In this document: piece by piece, positions 24,956-33,475 of the stretch
How positions within the stretch are numbered: position 1 is the first letter of the stretch
Layout of the letters: the number at the start of each line of letters is the position of its first letter
Assembly: GCF_965662675.1 (NCBI RefSeq)
Contig: NZ_CBFIIK010000006.1
Coordinates: forward strand, 1-64,000
Reading direction: 5' to 3'
From: Roseicyclus sp965662675
GTDB lineage: Bacteria; Pseudomonadota; Alphaproteobacteria; Rhodobacterales; Rhodobacteraceae
DNA length: 64,000 nucleotides
Position numbers and translations under genes: made by a program
The notes under the pieces: generated by a model
What the model was told of the DNA's origin: nothing
The model's input: the letters and a program-made list of their open reading frames with translations, nothing else
Databases searched by the model: none

Positions 24956-26247
24956 GCGCGCAGACCACCACCCGTGTCACGGCGATCTACGATATCCAAT
25001 CGCACAAGGGCGTGGCTCATGCGGCCGCCGTGCTGGCTGGGGAACAATCCACGGGTACCTTCGTGCGTCTGGCCAGCGAGACGGACGCCTTGCGCGACCG
25101 CTCGGCCGCGCGGATCGAAGCGATCGAGATCACCGGCACATCCGACCGGCCAGCCCTTTTCTCGCGCGAGAGCGGCCCGGTCTATGAGCGTGGTCTTGTC
25201 ACGATCAGTTGGCCGATGGGCAACTTCGGTACATCCTTGCCTACACTCATGGCCACGATTGCGGGCAATCTGTTCGAGCTGGCCGAAATGTCGGCCGTGC
25301 GGCTCGTCGATCTGACGCTGCCACCCGCATTCGCGCATGCCCATCCCGGCCCGAAATACGGCGCACCCGGCACACGCGCGGCAATGGGAGGGCATGATGG
25401 CCCCGTGATCGGCACCATCATCAAGCCCAGCGTCGGCCTATCGCCCGCCGAGACAGCCGATCTGGTCCGACAGCTTGCCGATGCCGGGATCGATTTCATC
25501 AAGGATGACGAGCTACAGGCCAACGGCCCCGACTGCCCATTGTCCGAACGCGTGGCGCAGGTGATGGCGGTGTTGAACGATCACGCCGAGCGGACCGGCA
25601 AGCGCGTGCTTTATGCCTGCAACATCACGGGCGAGATCGACGAGATGCGGCGTAGCCTCGACTTGCTGGAAGAGCATCGGGCAGGCTGCGCCATGGTCTG
25701 CCTCAAGACCATCGGCCTGCCTGCGCTGCGTGTCGTCCGCAACCATACCACCATGCCGATCCATGGTCACCGCGCCGGATGGGGGCTGTTGTCGCGTTCG
25801 CCCGATATCGGCATTGATTATTCCGTGATGCAAAAGCTGTGGCGCTTGGCAGGGGCGGACCATCTTCATGTCAGCGGCCTTGCCAGCAAGTTCAGCGAGT
25901 CCGATATCTCGGTTGCCCGCGCTGCGCGCTCTGTTCAGGCACCGGTATGCACAGGCGATGCGCCGGCGATGACGGCCATGCCGGTGATATCCTCGGGTCA
26001 GACAGTATGGCATATCGGCCCGACGCGGGCGCTTTTGGGCAATGATGATTTCATCTTCTGTGCCGGCGGCGGTTTGTTGAGCCATCCCGACGGAGTCGGG
26101 GCAGGTGTGCGGGCCATGCGACAGTCCGCACAGGCAGCGCGTGATGGCGTTTCGCTTTCGGAAATGGCGAAGAACGCGCAAGAACTGGCGCGTGCCATCG
26201 CCCATTTCCCGCCAGCAAAAGTAGATCCATCAATCTTTTCCGATTGA
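24952..26247 (+). CDS. RuBisCO-like protein, 3-oxo-isoapionate-4-phosphate decarboxylase or transcarboxylase/hydrolase
   Basis: A 431-residue form IV RuBisCO large-subunit homologue. In apionate pathways such proteins either decarboxylate 3-oxo-isoapionate 4-phosphate (OiaX) or transfer and hydrolyse it to 3-phosphoglycerate and glycolate (OiaT). The N-terminal domain is shortened. The barrel keeps GTIIKPSVG (Lys158) and the carbamate/metal motif DFIKDDE (Lys184, Asp186, Glu187), HGHRAG (271-276), a loop-6-like HVSGLASKF (Lys313) and CAGGG (370-374). It is translationally coupled to the kinase. No tetrulose-phosphate isomerase is nearby, which weakly favours the OiaT reaction. It is not a CO2-fixing RuBisCO: no small subunit or phosphoribulokinase is present. 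Confidence 0.88.
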   Translation: MSAQTTTRVTAIYDIQSHKGVAHAAAVLAGEQSTGTFVRLASETDALRDRSAARIEAIEITGTSDRPALFSRESGPVYERGLVTISWPMGNFGTSLPTLMATIAGNLFELAEMSAVRLVDLTLPPAFAHAHPGPKYGAPGTRAAMGGHDGPVIGTIIKPSVGLSPAETADLVRQLADAGIDFIKDDELQANGPDCPLSERVAQVMAVLNDHAERTGKRVLYACNITGEIDEMRRSLDLLEEHRAGCAMVCLKTIGLPALRVVRNHTTMPIHGHRAGWGLLSRSPDIGIDYSVMQKLWRLAGADHLHVSGLASKFSESDISVARAARSVQAPVCTGDAPAMTAMPVISSGQTVWHIGPTRALLGNDDFIFCAGGGLLSHPDGVGAGVRAMRQSAQAARDGVSLSEMAKNAQELARAIAHFPPAKVDPSIFSD

Positions 26248-26308
26248 AATGGGCAATGCCGTTCACTGAACGGTCGAGGAAAGATTGACCAAGGATGCGC
26301 CGTCGATG

Positions 26309-26337
26309 CGGGGCGCTTTGGTGGAACAAGCGCCCCG
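26309..26337. other. Strong GC hairpin between convergent operons
   Basis: CGGGGCGCTT (26309-26318) pairs perfectly with AAGCGCCCCG (26328-26337) around a nine-base loop. No T-tract follows on either strand. With the terminator at 26348-26371 it probably blocks transcription colliding from the two sides. Confidence 0.55.
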
Positions 26338-26345
26338 GACCCTGT

Positions 26346-27194
26346 TCAACCCGCCCAAGCGCGGGTTTTTTGCCGCTGCTCGCCCAAGCCTTCGATGCCC
26401 AGTCGGATCGTTTGGCCGGGCCGCAGATACACCTCCGGCTTTTGGCCCAAACCGACACCGGGCGGTGTTCCGGTCGAGATGATATCGCCCGGCTGCAAGC
26501 TCATGAATTGGCTGAGATAGGCCACCACATGGGCAACACCGAAAATCATGGTTGCGGTCGAACCGTCTTGATAGCGATGCCCATCCACATCCAGCCACAT
26601 CTGAAGCGCTTGCGGATCTGCCACCTCGTCACGGGTCACGAGCCATGGACCTATGGGGCCGAAACTGTCGGCGGATTTGCCCTTGGTCCACTGGCCGCCG
26701 CGATGGATCTGAAAATCGCGCTCGGACAGATCATTGATGACGCAATACCCGGCGACGTGATCAAGGGCCTCGGCCTCGGTTATGTAGCGGGCCTCGCGCC
26801 CGATCACGACGCCCAGTTCCACCTCCCAATCGGTCTTTTCGGACCCTTTGGGAATGATGACATCGTCATTTGGTCCGGTGATGGCCGATGTGGCTTTCAT
26901 GAACACGATGGGCTCTTCCGGGATTGGTGCGCCCGTTTCGGCGGCGTGATCGGAATAGTTGAGGCCGATACAGATGAATTTTCCGACCTGACCGACACAA
27001 GGGCCCAATCGCGGCGTACCCTCGACGACCGGCAGGCTTGCCTGATCGAGCGCGCGCAGCCGGTCTAGGGTTTCATCCGATAATGCCGCACCGCTGATGT
27101 CAGCCAAGTGGGCCGAGAGGTCGCGAATGCGTCCATCATCACCGATAAAGCCGGGCTTTTCGGCGCCCTGAGCGCCGTAACGCAACAATTTCAT
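26346..27194 (-). CDS. Fumarylacetoacetate-hydrolase-family protein, diketo-deoxy-aldonate hydrolase type
   Basis: A 282-residue FAH-fold enzyme. Close relatives hydrolyse 2,4-diketo-3-deoxy-L-fuconate or -rhamnonate to pyruvate and a hydroxy acid. The metal site is in DWEVELGVVIG (the two Glu) and INDLSERDFQ (Asp), and GPWLVTRDEV, STGTPPGVGLG are conserved. It ends a cassette with a BDH2-like dehydrogenase, a UxaA-type dehydratase and a second SDR, which together fit a 2-keto-3-deoxy acid oxidation-and-hydrolysis route. The true sugar acid is not determined. Confidence 0.88.
   Translation of the reverse strand: MKLLRYGAQGAEKPGFIGDDGRIRDLSAHLADISGAALSDETLDRLRALDQASLPVVEGTPRLGPCVGQVGKFICIGLNYSDHAAETGAPIPEEPIVFMKATSAITGPNDDVIIPKGSEKTDWEVELGVVIGREARYITEAEALDHVAGYCVINDLSERDFQIHRGGQWTKGKSADSFGPIGPWLVTRDEVADPQALQMWLDVDGHRYQDGSTATMIFGVAHVVAYLSQFMSLQPGDIISTGTPPGVGLGQKPEVYLRPGQTIRLGIEGLGEQRQKTRAWAG
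26348..26371 (+). terminator. Terminator for the kinase-RuBisCO-like operon, lying inside the FAH gene end
   Basis: AACCCGC (26348-26354) and GCGGGTT (26361-26367) form a 7-bp stem with a six-base loop, running into TTTTTT at 26366-26371 on the + strand. The last codons of the opposite-strand FAH gene encode it, so the terminator is shared with coding sequence. Confidence 0.7.
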
Positions 27195-27209
27195 TGAACT
27201 TCTCCCAAG

Positions 27210-27956
27210 TCAGGTGTTGGCCCAGCCGCCATCGATGCCGACGGCTTGTCCGGTCATGAAGCCGCTTTCATCGGAGGCCAGATAGACGGCGAGCGCGGCA
27301 ATCTCTTCAGGTTGTGCAATGCGCCCCATCGGCTGTCGCGCGACAAAGGCTTTGCGGGCCGCTTCGATCTCTGCCTCGGTTTGTCCCTGCGCACGGACAC
27401 GCGCGTGCCATGACGGGCTTTCGACGGTGCCGGGGCAAATCGCGTTGGCGCGGATGCCTTGGGTCACATGATCGGCTGCCAAGGCCTTCATCATGCCGAT
27501 CACGGCGGCCTTGGTCGCGCCATAAACAAATCTGTTTGGGGCGGCGATGATCGAGGACGCCACCGAGGCGATAAAGATCACCGATCCGCCCCCGGACGCG
27601 ATCATCGCTGGCAAAAACGCCCGCGTCACGGCGTAATTGGCCTTTACGTTCAAAGCGAAAGACCGGTCAAAGGCGGGCTCGTCACACTCCAAGATCGTGC
27701 CGTGATGCACGAACCCCGCGCAGTTGAAGAGGATATCCACCCCGCCGACGTCCTTGGCCATTGCCTGAACGGCTTGCCCGTTAGTGACGTCAAGCTGGTA
27801 GGCGCGTATCCCTTCGGCGGTCAATTCGGCGACGGCGGCAGGGTCGATATCGGTTGCGATCACCTCGGCGCCCTCTGCGGCAAAGGCGCGTGCGGTCGCT
27901 CGCCCTATCCCGGCACCGGCCGCTGTCAGAAAAGCGCGTTTCCCCTCAAGTCTCAT
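27210..27956 (-). CDS. SDR, 2-keto-3-deoxy-L-fuconate dehydrogenase-like
   Basis: A 248-residue classical short-chain dehydrogenase very similar in plan to BDH2/DHRS6 and bacterial 2-keto-3-deoxy-L-fuconate 4-dehydrogenase. Motifs: TAAGAGIGRATA (nucleotide site), FNCAGFVHHGTIL, catalytic Ser in IASVASS, YGATK, and the tail YLASDESGFMTGQAVGIDGGW. It would oxidise a 2-keto-3-deoxy acid at C4 to the diketo acid cleaved by the FAH enzyme that starts 15 bases downstream. Confidence 0.88.
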   Translation of the reverse strand: MRLEGKRAFLTAAGAGIGRATARAFAAEGAEVIATDIDPAAVAELTAEGIRAYQLDVTNGQAVQAMAKDVGGVDILFNCAGFVHHGTILECDEPAFDRSFALNVKANYAVTRAFLPAMIASGGGSVIFIASVASSIIAAPNRFVYGATKAAVIGMMKALAADHVTQGIRANAICPGTVESPSWHARVRAQGQTEAEIEAARKAFVARQPMGRIAQPEEIAALAVYLASDESGFMTGQAVGIDGGWANT

Positions 27957-27984
27957 GGCTGTTTTTCCTCCTTGTTCCGGGTCA

Positions 27985-29511
27985 TCACATCACCGCGCCA
28001 ATCTGCCATGGCACGAATTCCGCCCCCCCAAAGCCCAGTTCTTCACTTTTGGTGCGCTCGCCCGATGCGGTGCGAATGAGCAGTTCGAACAATTCCTGCC
28101 CCTTGGCTTCGACGCTGACCCCCTCGGAGACGATGTCGCCGCAGTTGAGGTCCATGTCTTCTGCCATGCGTGCGTACATCTCGGAATTGGTCGCAAGCTT
28201 GATGCACGGCGTTGGCTTGTAGCCCGAGACGGAGCCGCGCCCCGTGGTAAAGACGACCAGATTGGCCCCGCTGGCGATCTGCCCTGTCACCGAACACGGA
28301 TCATAGCCGGGGCTGTCCATATAAACGAAGCCCGTCGTGGTAATGGGTTCGGCATATTTATAGACCCCGGCCAAAGGTGCCGTGCCGCCCTTGGCCACCG
28401 CGCCCAGAGACTTTTCCAAGATCGTGGTCAGACCGCCCTTTTTGTTACCGGGCGAAGGGTTGTTATCCATCTCGCCGCCGTTCCGCTTGGTATAGTCCTC
28501 CCACCAACGGATACGGTCGACCAGCTTTTGTCCCACTTCAGCCGAGACCGCCCTGCGCGTCAGCAGATGCTCGGCCCCGTAGATTTCCGGCGTTTCCGAC
28601 AAGATGGTGGTGCCGCCATGACGCACCAAAAGGTCCGAGGCATGGCCAAGCGCCGGGTTGGCGGTGATCCCCGAATAGCCGTCGGACCCGCCGCATTGCA
28701 ACGCGACCGTCAAATGCGAAACCGGGGCCGGTGCGCGGGCGGCCTGATTTGCGATCTCAGCCATATCCTTCAGCACGGCCAGCCCGCGGTCGATGGTGCG
28801 ACGCGTGCCGCCGGTTTGCTGGATCGTCATGTAACGGAAATTGCCATCGGCGCGCATCCTGCCTTTGCCGACAAGGTCGGGGATCTGCATCACCTCGCAC
28901 CCCAACCCGACCAAAAGGATACCGCCGAAATTCGGGTTCTGCGCATAGCCCGCGATGGTCCGGAAGAGGGCAGTGTATCCTTCGTCGTCGCCCGACATCC
29001 CGCATCCCGTGCCATGCACGATTGGAACGACCCCATCCACGTTCGGGAAATCCGCAAGCATGCCCGACTGCTCGGCTGCTTCGGCGATGAAGCGCGCGAC
29101 CGAACCCGAGCAATTCACCGATGTCAGGATGCCGAGATAGTTTCGGGTGCCGACCTTGCCGTCGCTGCGGTGAAAGCCCATGAAGCTGCGCTCGCCGGTC
29201 GCGGCGGGCAGGGATCGGCAATCTGCGCCAAAGGCGTAGTCCTGGCGATGATCGCCCATCCCGAGATTGTGGCTGTGGATATGACCACCTGCCCCGATCG
29301 CAGCGGTCGCCACCCCGATAAGCTGGCCATAGCGGCGCACCGGGTCACCGATCGCCAGATCATTCAAGGCCACCTTGTGACCGCGCGGAATCTGATCGCG
29401 GGTGTTTAGCCCGAATTCCGCCAGCTGCGCATCCTTGCCGATATCCTCGAGCGCGACAGCGACGTTGTCGCTGGGGTGAAGCCGGATCACACGCGGCAGG
29501 TTCTTGGTCAT
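27985..29511 (-). CDS. UxaA-family sugar-acid dehydratase (altronate dehydratase type)
   Basis: A 508-residue dehydratase of the altronate/galactarate family. It has an N-terminal SAF domain (about residues 1-95, ending in the HSHNLG block) and the large Fe-dependent dehydratase domain starting near FMGFHRSDGKVGTRNY. Other blocks are TGCGMSGDDEGY, LQCGGSDGYSGITANPALG and the C-terminal GRGSVSGYKPTPCIK. The start at 29511 (MTKNLPRVIRLH) is the family start; 90 extra in-frame residues run antisense to the next gene and are rejected. It likely makes the 2-keto-3-deoxy acid for the SDR and FAH enzymes, a job more often done by an enolase-superfamily enzyme in fuconate routes. Confidence 0.9.
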   Translation of the reverse strand: MTKNLPRVIRLHPSDNVAVALEDIGKDAQLAEFGLNTRDQIPRGHKVALNDLAIGDPVRRYGQLIGVATAAIGAGGHIHSHNLGMGDHRQDYAFGADCRSLPAATGERSFMGFHRSDGKVGTRNYLGILTSVNCSGSVARFIAEAAEQSGMLADFPNVDGVVPIVHGTGCGMSGDDEGYTALFRTIAGYAQNPNFGGILLVGLGCEVMQIPDLVGKGRMRADGNFRYMTIQQTGGTRRTIDRGLAVLKDMAEIANQAARAPAPVSHLTVALQCGGSDGYSGITANPALGHASDLLVRHGGTTILSETPEIYGAEHLLTRRAVSAEVGQKLVDRIRWWEDYTKRNGGEMDNNPSPGNKKGGLTTILEKSLGAVAKGGTAPLAGVYKYAEPITTTGFVYMDSPGYDPCSVTGQIASGANLVVFTTGRGSVSGYKPTPCIKLATNSEMYARMAEDMDLNCGDIVSEGVSVEAKGQELFELLIRTASGERTKSEELGFGGAEFVPWQIGAVM

Positions 29512-29576
29512 TTCTGTCTCCGGTTGAAAGGCGAATTGCGGCGGCTGCGGTCGGTATAGCGCAACATCGGTTGCGC

Positions 29577-30317
29577 TCAGTACGTTGCGCGTCCTCCAGA
29601 AAGGTCGAACACCGACCCTGTGGTGAAACTGTTCTCGCGGCTGGCGATCCAACTGATCATCGCTGCCGCCTCGTCGAGTTCGAGAAAGCGACCGCGCGGT
29701 ATCTTCGAGAGCATGTAGGAAATGTGTTCCTCGCTCATCTGGTCGAATATCCGGGTGCGCGCCGCCGCGGGGGTGACGCAATTTACCGCGATGTCATGAT
29801 TGGCCAGTTCTTTTCCCAGCGATTTCGTCAAGCCAATGACCGCAGCCTTCGATGCCGAATAGGCCGAGGCATTGGGGTTCCCGTCCTTGCCCGCCACCGA
29901 GGCGATGTTGACGATACGCCCATAATTTTGTGCCTGCATGCCGGGAACCACGGCCCTGTTGACATGGAAGGTGCCCAAAAGATTGACGGCCTGGATCTCG
30001 GCGAAGGCCGCCACGTCGTATTCCGCCAAGGGCGCGTTGGGCCCGGCAATGCCAGCGGCATGGACCAGCACATCGATCCGACCGCAAGCGCTCAGCGTTT
30101 GCGCACAGGCGGCCGATACGCTCTCCCATGATTTCACATCGACACCATAGGCCAGCCCCCCGATCCCGAGGTCGGCGGCGGCTATACTGGCCAGCGGCAG
30201 GTCGATATCCCACAACACGATCCGCCCGCCTGCGGCGGCGATCCGTTTGGCCACCGCTTGCCCGATCCCCTGCGCACCGCCGGTCACGACCGCGACTTGT
30301 CCCTCGAATGTCATCAT
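29577..30317 (-). CDS. SDR-family oxidoreductase
   Basis: A 246-residue classical SDR. Nucleotide site VVTGGAQGIGQAVA, NAG-like block VHAAGIAG, catalytic Ser in NIASVAGK, and YSASK are all present. It could oxidise the free sugar to its lactone or act on an aldonate ahead of the dehydratase. It starts 145 bases downstream of the TRAP system 3 dctM. A second ATG one codon in is possible. Substrate not readable. Confidence 0.85.
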   Translation of the reverse strand: MMTFEGQVAVVTGGAQGIGQAVAKRIAAAGGRIVLWDIDLPLASIAAADLGIGGLAYGVDVKSWESVSAACAQTLSACGRIDVLVHAAGIAGPNAPLAEYDVAAFAEIQAVNLLGTFHVNRAVVPGMQAQNYGRIVNIASVAGKDGNPNASAYSASKAAVIGLTKSLGKELANHDIAVNCVTPAAARTRIFDQMSEEHISYMLSKIPRGRFLELDEAAAMISWIASRENSFTTGSVFDLSGGRATY

Positions 30318-30462
30318 CTGCGTTCACCTGTTGGTTTGAATGGGGCCGGTTCAGCCCCGCTTGATCATCCACCCAAGCGCGGATGCCGCGCGTGGGTCTT
30401 GTTGTTCTGGGCCGATCATATGTTGTGCCGCGCCGTGGCGAAACATCCGGCCCGCATGGCCC

Positions 30463-31743
30463 TTAACGGTACAGCAAGGTGGGCAGCCACATCGCGACCT
30501 GTGGAACGAAGGTGATCAGCAACAGCACAAGTGCCAAGGGAATGATGAATGGTGCGGTCCCGACCACGGCGCGCTCGAAGCGTATGTTGGCCACCCGTGC
30601 AAGAACGTAAAGTACCATCCCCACAGGTGGCGTGAGCAGACCGATCATAAGGTTCAGTACCATGATGACGCCGAAATGCACCGGGTCGATCCCCAACTCC
30701 ATCGCGACGGGCAACAGAACCGGCACCATGATCGTGATCGCGGCCACCGTTTCCATGAAGCAGCCCACGATGAGCAAGATCAGGTTGATCAGCAACAAGA
30801 TCACCCAAGGCCGATCCGATGCGGCCAAAAGCATCCCCGCCACCAACTCGGGCACACGGTTGGCGGTCAGCACCCAGGCAAAGATCGAGGCCGCGCCCAC
30901 CACCAAAAGAACAACTGCCGTGGTTTCGATCGTGTCGAAGCTGACGCGCAGGAACCTCGGCACGGTCAAGGTGCGATAGACAACGAGGCCCAGGAAAAGC
31001 GCCCATGCACAGGCCGCTACCGCAGCCTCGGTCGGGGTGAAGGCACCTGAAAGAATGCCACCGACGATGATCACGGGCGTCAACAGGGACAAAAAGGCCC
31101 GGCGGAAAGTGAACCACAGAACCGACAATCGAAATGCCTGATCGCGCGGGTAATTCCGCTTCCAAGCGATATAGGCAACCAAGCCCATCAGGGAAAGCGC
31201 CATGATCAGGCCCGGAATGAACCCGGCCGCGAAAAGCTGTCCGATGGAAACCCCTGCAACCACACCATAGATCACCATCGGCAAAGACGGCGGAATGATC
31301 GGTCCGATGGTCGAGGATGCCGCCGTGATGCCCACCGAGAATTCATCATCGTAACCGGCATCGCGCATGGCCTTGATCTCGATTGCGCCCAGCCCACCGG
31401 CATCGGCGACAGCCGCGCCCGACATGCCGGCGAAAATGACCGAAGCCCCGACATTGACATGCCCCAAGCCGCCGCGCAGCCAGCCGACCAAGGCCAAGGC
31501 GAACTGAAAGATGCGATGCGTGATCCCGGCCGTATTCATCAGATTGCCGGCCAGAATGAAGAACGGCACCGCCAGCAAAGGAAAGCTGTCGACACCGTTG
31601 ATCATGCGATGCGCGACCACGAAGGGCGGCACTGTCATGTTGGTGACGATAAACAACAGCGCCGAGCCCGCCAGCGCGATGGCCACCGGCACGCCCAACA
31701 GCAGCATGATCGCCAAAGAACCGAAAAGAAGAATAACTTCCAC
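30463..31743 (-). CDS. dctM: TRAP transporter large permease (system 3)
   Basis: A 426-residue DctM permease, 11-12 helices. Blocks: FFILAGNLMNTAGITHR, SGAAVADAGGLGAIEIKAM, GPIIPPSLPMVIYGV and LMIGLLTPPVGMVLYV. Ten bases separate it from dctQ upstream. It is the middle of a dctP-dctQ-dctM set feeding the SDR/UxaA/FAH route. Confidence 0.93.
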   Translation of the reverse strand: MEVILLFGSLAIMLLLGVPVAIALAGSALLFIVTNMTVPPFVVAHRMINGVDSFPLLAVPFFILAGNLMNTAGITHRIFQFALALVGWLRGGLGHVNVGASVIFAGMSGAAVADAGGLGAIEIKAMRDAGYDDEFSVGITAASSTIGPIIPPSLPMVIYGVVAGVSIGQLFAAGFIPGLIMALSLMGLVAYIAWKRNYPRDQAFRLSVLWFTFRRAFLSLLTPVIIVGGILSGAFTPTEAAVAACAWALFLGLVVYRTLTVPRFLRVSFDTIETTAVVLLVVGAASIFAWVLTANRVPELVAGMLLAASDRPWVILLLINLILLIVGCFMETVAAITIMVPVLLPVAMELGIDPVHFGVIMVLNLMIGLLTPPVGMVLYVLARVANIRFERAVVGTAPFIIPLALVLLLITFVPQVAMWLPTLLYR

Positions 31744-31753
31744 GATGTTGCTC

Positions 31754-32344
31754 CTAGTCCAGACCGACGTTGCGGTGAGACGAAAGATCGGGGTCGATCA
31801 GCCGCGAGCTGCCTGTGCGCAGATGTCGCCAAGCATTGATTGCCGCATAAATCGCCATGGCCGCAAAACAGGCAGCACAGACCTGATAAACAAGGGATTT
31901 TGATACATCGATGGATACCATCATCTGCTGCGTCCGGCCTGACACCTGATAGGAATACCAAGCCATGAGTCCAAAAAAGCCGATGCAGATGGCATCAATC
32001 ACGGCCTGAGCGATGCGTCGCAGCGTGCGCGGCACCCAACGATAAATGAATTCCACGGCGATATGGCTGTGCTTGCGCGTCGCCATGACAGAGCCAGTGA
32101 AGGTTACGCCGATCAACAAGAACCGGGCGATTTCTTCTGTCCAACCAAATGAATTATTCAGAACATAGCGTGTGAAAAATTGCAAAAAGACCACAAAGGC
32201 CAATACCCAAAAGAACACAAAGACAACGCCATCATCCCAGCGCAGATCCGACAGGCTAATCTCTTCGTCCTCACTATCATGTGGCACGGTCGAGAGAGCC
32301 TCGGGCTCTTTTTGTGTCGCGTACCCTTCATTCGGGTCGGTCAT
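31754..32344 (-). CDS. dctQ: TRAP transporter small membrane subunit (system 3)
   Basis: A 196-residue DctQ with four helices after an unusually long acidic N-terminal tail (about 37 residues, rich in Asp/Glu/Ser). RYVLNNSFGWTEEIARFLLIG and RKHSHIAVEFI are family blocks. A perfect 11-bp hairpin lies between it and dctP (32377-32411). Confidence 0.9.
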   Translation of the reverse strand: MTDPNEGYATQKEPEALSTVPHDSEDEEISLSDLRWDDGVVFVFFWVLAFVVFLQFFTRYVLNNSFGWTEEIARFLLIGVTFTGSVMATRKHSHIAVEFIYRWVPRTLRRIAQAVIDAICIGFFGLMAWYSYQVSGRTQQMMVSIDVSKSLVYQVCAACFAAMAIYAAINAWRHLRTGSSRLIDPDLSSHRNVGLD

Positions 32345-32376
32345 GGTAGCCCCCTGCGGCTGGCGGTCACGATGGA

Positions 32377-32411
32377 CGACGACCGGGGTGAGAAACAGCT
32401 CCCGGTCGTCG
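32377..32411 (-). promoter_or_regulatory. Hairpin between dctP and dctQ (system 3)
   Basis: CGACGACCGGG (32377-32387) is perfectly complementary to CCCGGTCGTCG (32401-32411), with a 13-base loop, within the 83-base gap after the dctP stop. There is no T-tract. Same placement as in systems 2 and 4. Confidence 0.6.
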
Positions 32412-32427
32412 CATTGGTGGCGTGGCT

Positions 32428-33429
32428 TTACTGGCTGAGGGACTGCAGCCGATCGTAGGTTGCCTGATCCCAGCTGGCCATTTCACCATTGTGCATGACC
32501 TTGACCGCTTCGATGAACGGGCCACGGTCGACCTCATTCACGGTGACGCCCTGATCGCGGAACCACTGGGTCAACTCGGACTCAAGCTGGATGATCGCAT
32601 CGGTGGCACAGGTGGCCGTGTCTTCCAGAACCGCCGCCAGCGCGGTTTGATCATCGGCGCTCAGGCTTCCCCATGTCGGCCCACCAATAATCGTCAAAAG
32701 CGCATCCGTGATGTGCCCAGTAAGGTTGATATTGGTCTGGACCTCGTAGAAGGCCTTGGCCTGAATGGTCGGCAGCGGGTTCTCTTGCGCATCCACTGTG
32801 CCTTGTTGTAGCGCAAGATAGACCTCGGCAAAGGCGATAGGCGTCGGGTTGGCCCCGACCGCGCGAGGGAACATCATGTAGAGCGGCGCATTGGGAACCC
32901 GGATTTTGAGCCGCTCCATATCAGAGGGGCTTGTGATCGGGATATTCGAGGTCACATGCCGCGCGCCATAATAGGTCATTGCAACGACGTGGTTGCCACT
33001 GGCTGCCGTGTAACCGGCGGCGAGTTCGTCAAACAGGTCGGAATTGCGGAACGTATCCCAATGGGCGTAATCGCGGAACATGTAGGGTGCCCCGCCAATT
33101 GCGATCGGGCCAAAAGCGCGCCCGGCGAAGAGTTGCCCCGTGTAGATGATATCGACCGTGCCCAAACCGAGGCCTTCGTTGATATCGACCTCGCTGCCGA
33201 GTGATGAGGCGGGGAAAACCTCAATCCCGAGTCGATTGTTCGTAGCCGACCGCAGCGCATCATCGGCCGCGACGGCACAGGTATGATAGGCCTCGGACGA
33301 TTCATAGACATGCGCCCATTTGAGCACACGATCAGCTGCTTGGGCCGGGCTTGCCAATCCGATCACAGATGTGATGGCCAAACTGCTGGCCGCCAGTCCT
33401 AGGGTCTTTCCAAAGAACCAATTTGTCAT
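32428..33429 (-). CDS. dctP: TRAP transporter substrate-binding protein (system 3)
   Basis: A 333-residue periplasmic DctP with a signal peptide ending at AQA (about residue 31). The carboxylate-binding Arg is in LKIRVPNAP; ARHVTSNIP and DAQENPLPT are family blocks. Two cysteines (near CAVAADD and TATCATDA) could pair as a disulfide, which is less common in DctP. GGAGGAAGG precedes the start. It follows the GntR-LDH2 fusion gene by 46 bases. Confidence 0.92.
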   Translation of the reverse strand: MTNWFFGKTLGLAASSLAITSVIGLASPAQAADRVLKWAHVYESSEAYHTCAVAADDALRSATNNRLGIEVFPASSLGSEVDINEGLGLGTVDIIYTGQLFAGRAFGPIAIGGAPYMFRDYAHWDTFRNSDLFDELAAGYTAASGNHVVAMTYYGARHVTSNIPITSPSDMERLKIRVPNAPLYMMFPRAVGANPTPIAFAEVYLALQQGTVDAQENPLPTIQAKAFYEVQTNINLTGHITDALLTIIGGPTWGSLSADDQTALAAVLEDTATCATDAIIQLESELTQWFRDQGVTVNEVDRGPFIEAVKVMHNGEMASWDQATYDRLQSLSQ

Positions 33430-33475
33430 TTTCCTTCCTCCCTTTCAGTGATCCAATTTTGCTTCGGGTGCCGCT

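Noticed and set aside
24952..26247. Reading as a photosynthetic RuBisCO large subunit
   Set aside because: No small subunit, phosphoribulokinase or other Calvin-cycle gene; the N-terminal domain is shortened and the neighbours are apionate enzymes.
27955..29409. 484-residue + strand open frame
   Set aside because: Antisense to the UxaA-family gene; rich in His, Arg and Asp without any recognisable fold, typical of GC-rich shadow frames.
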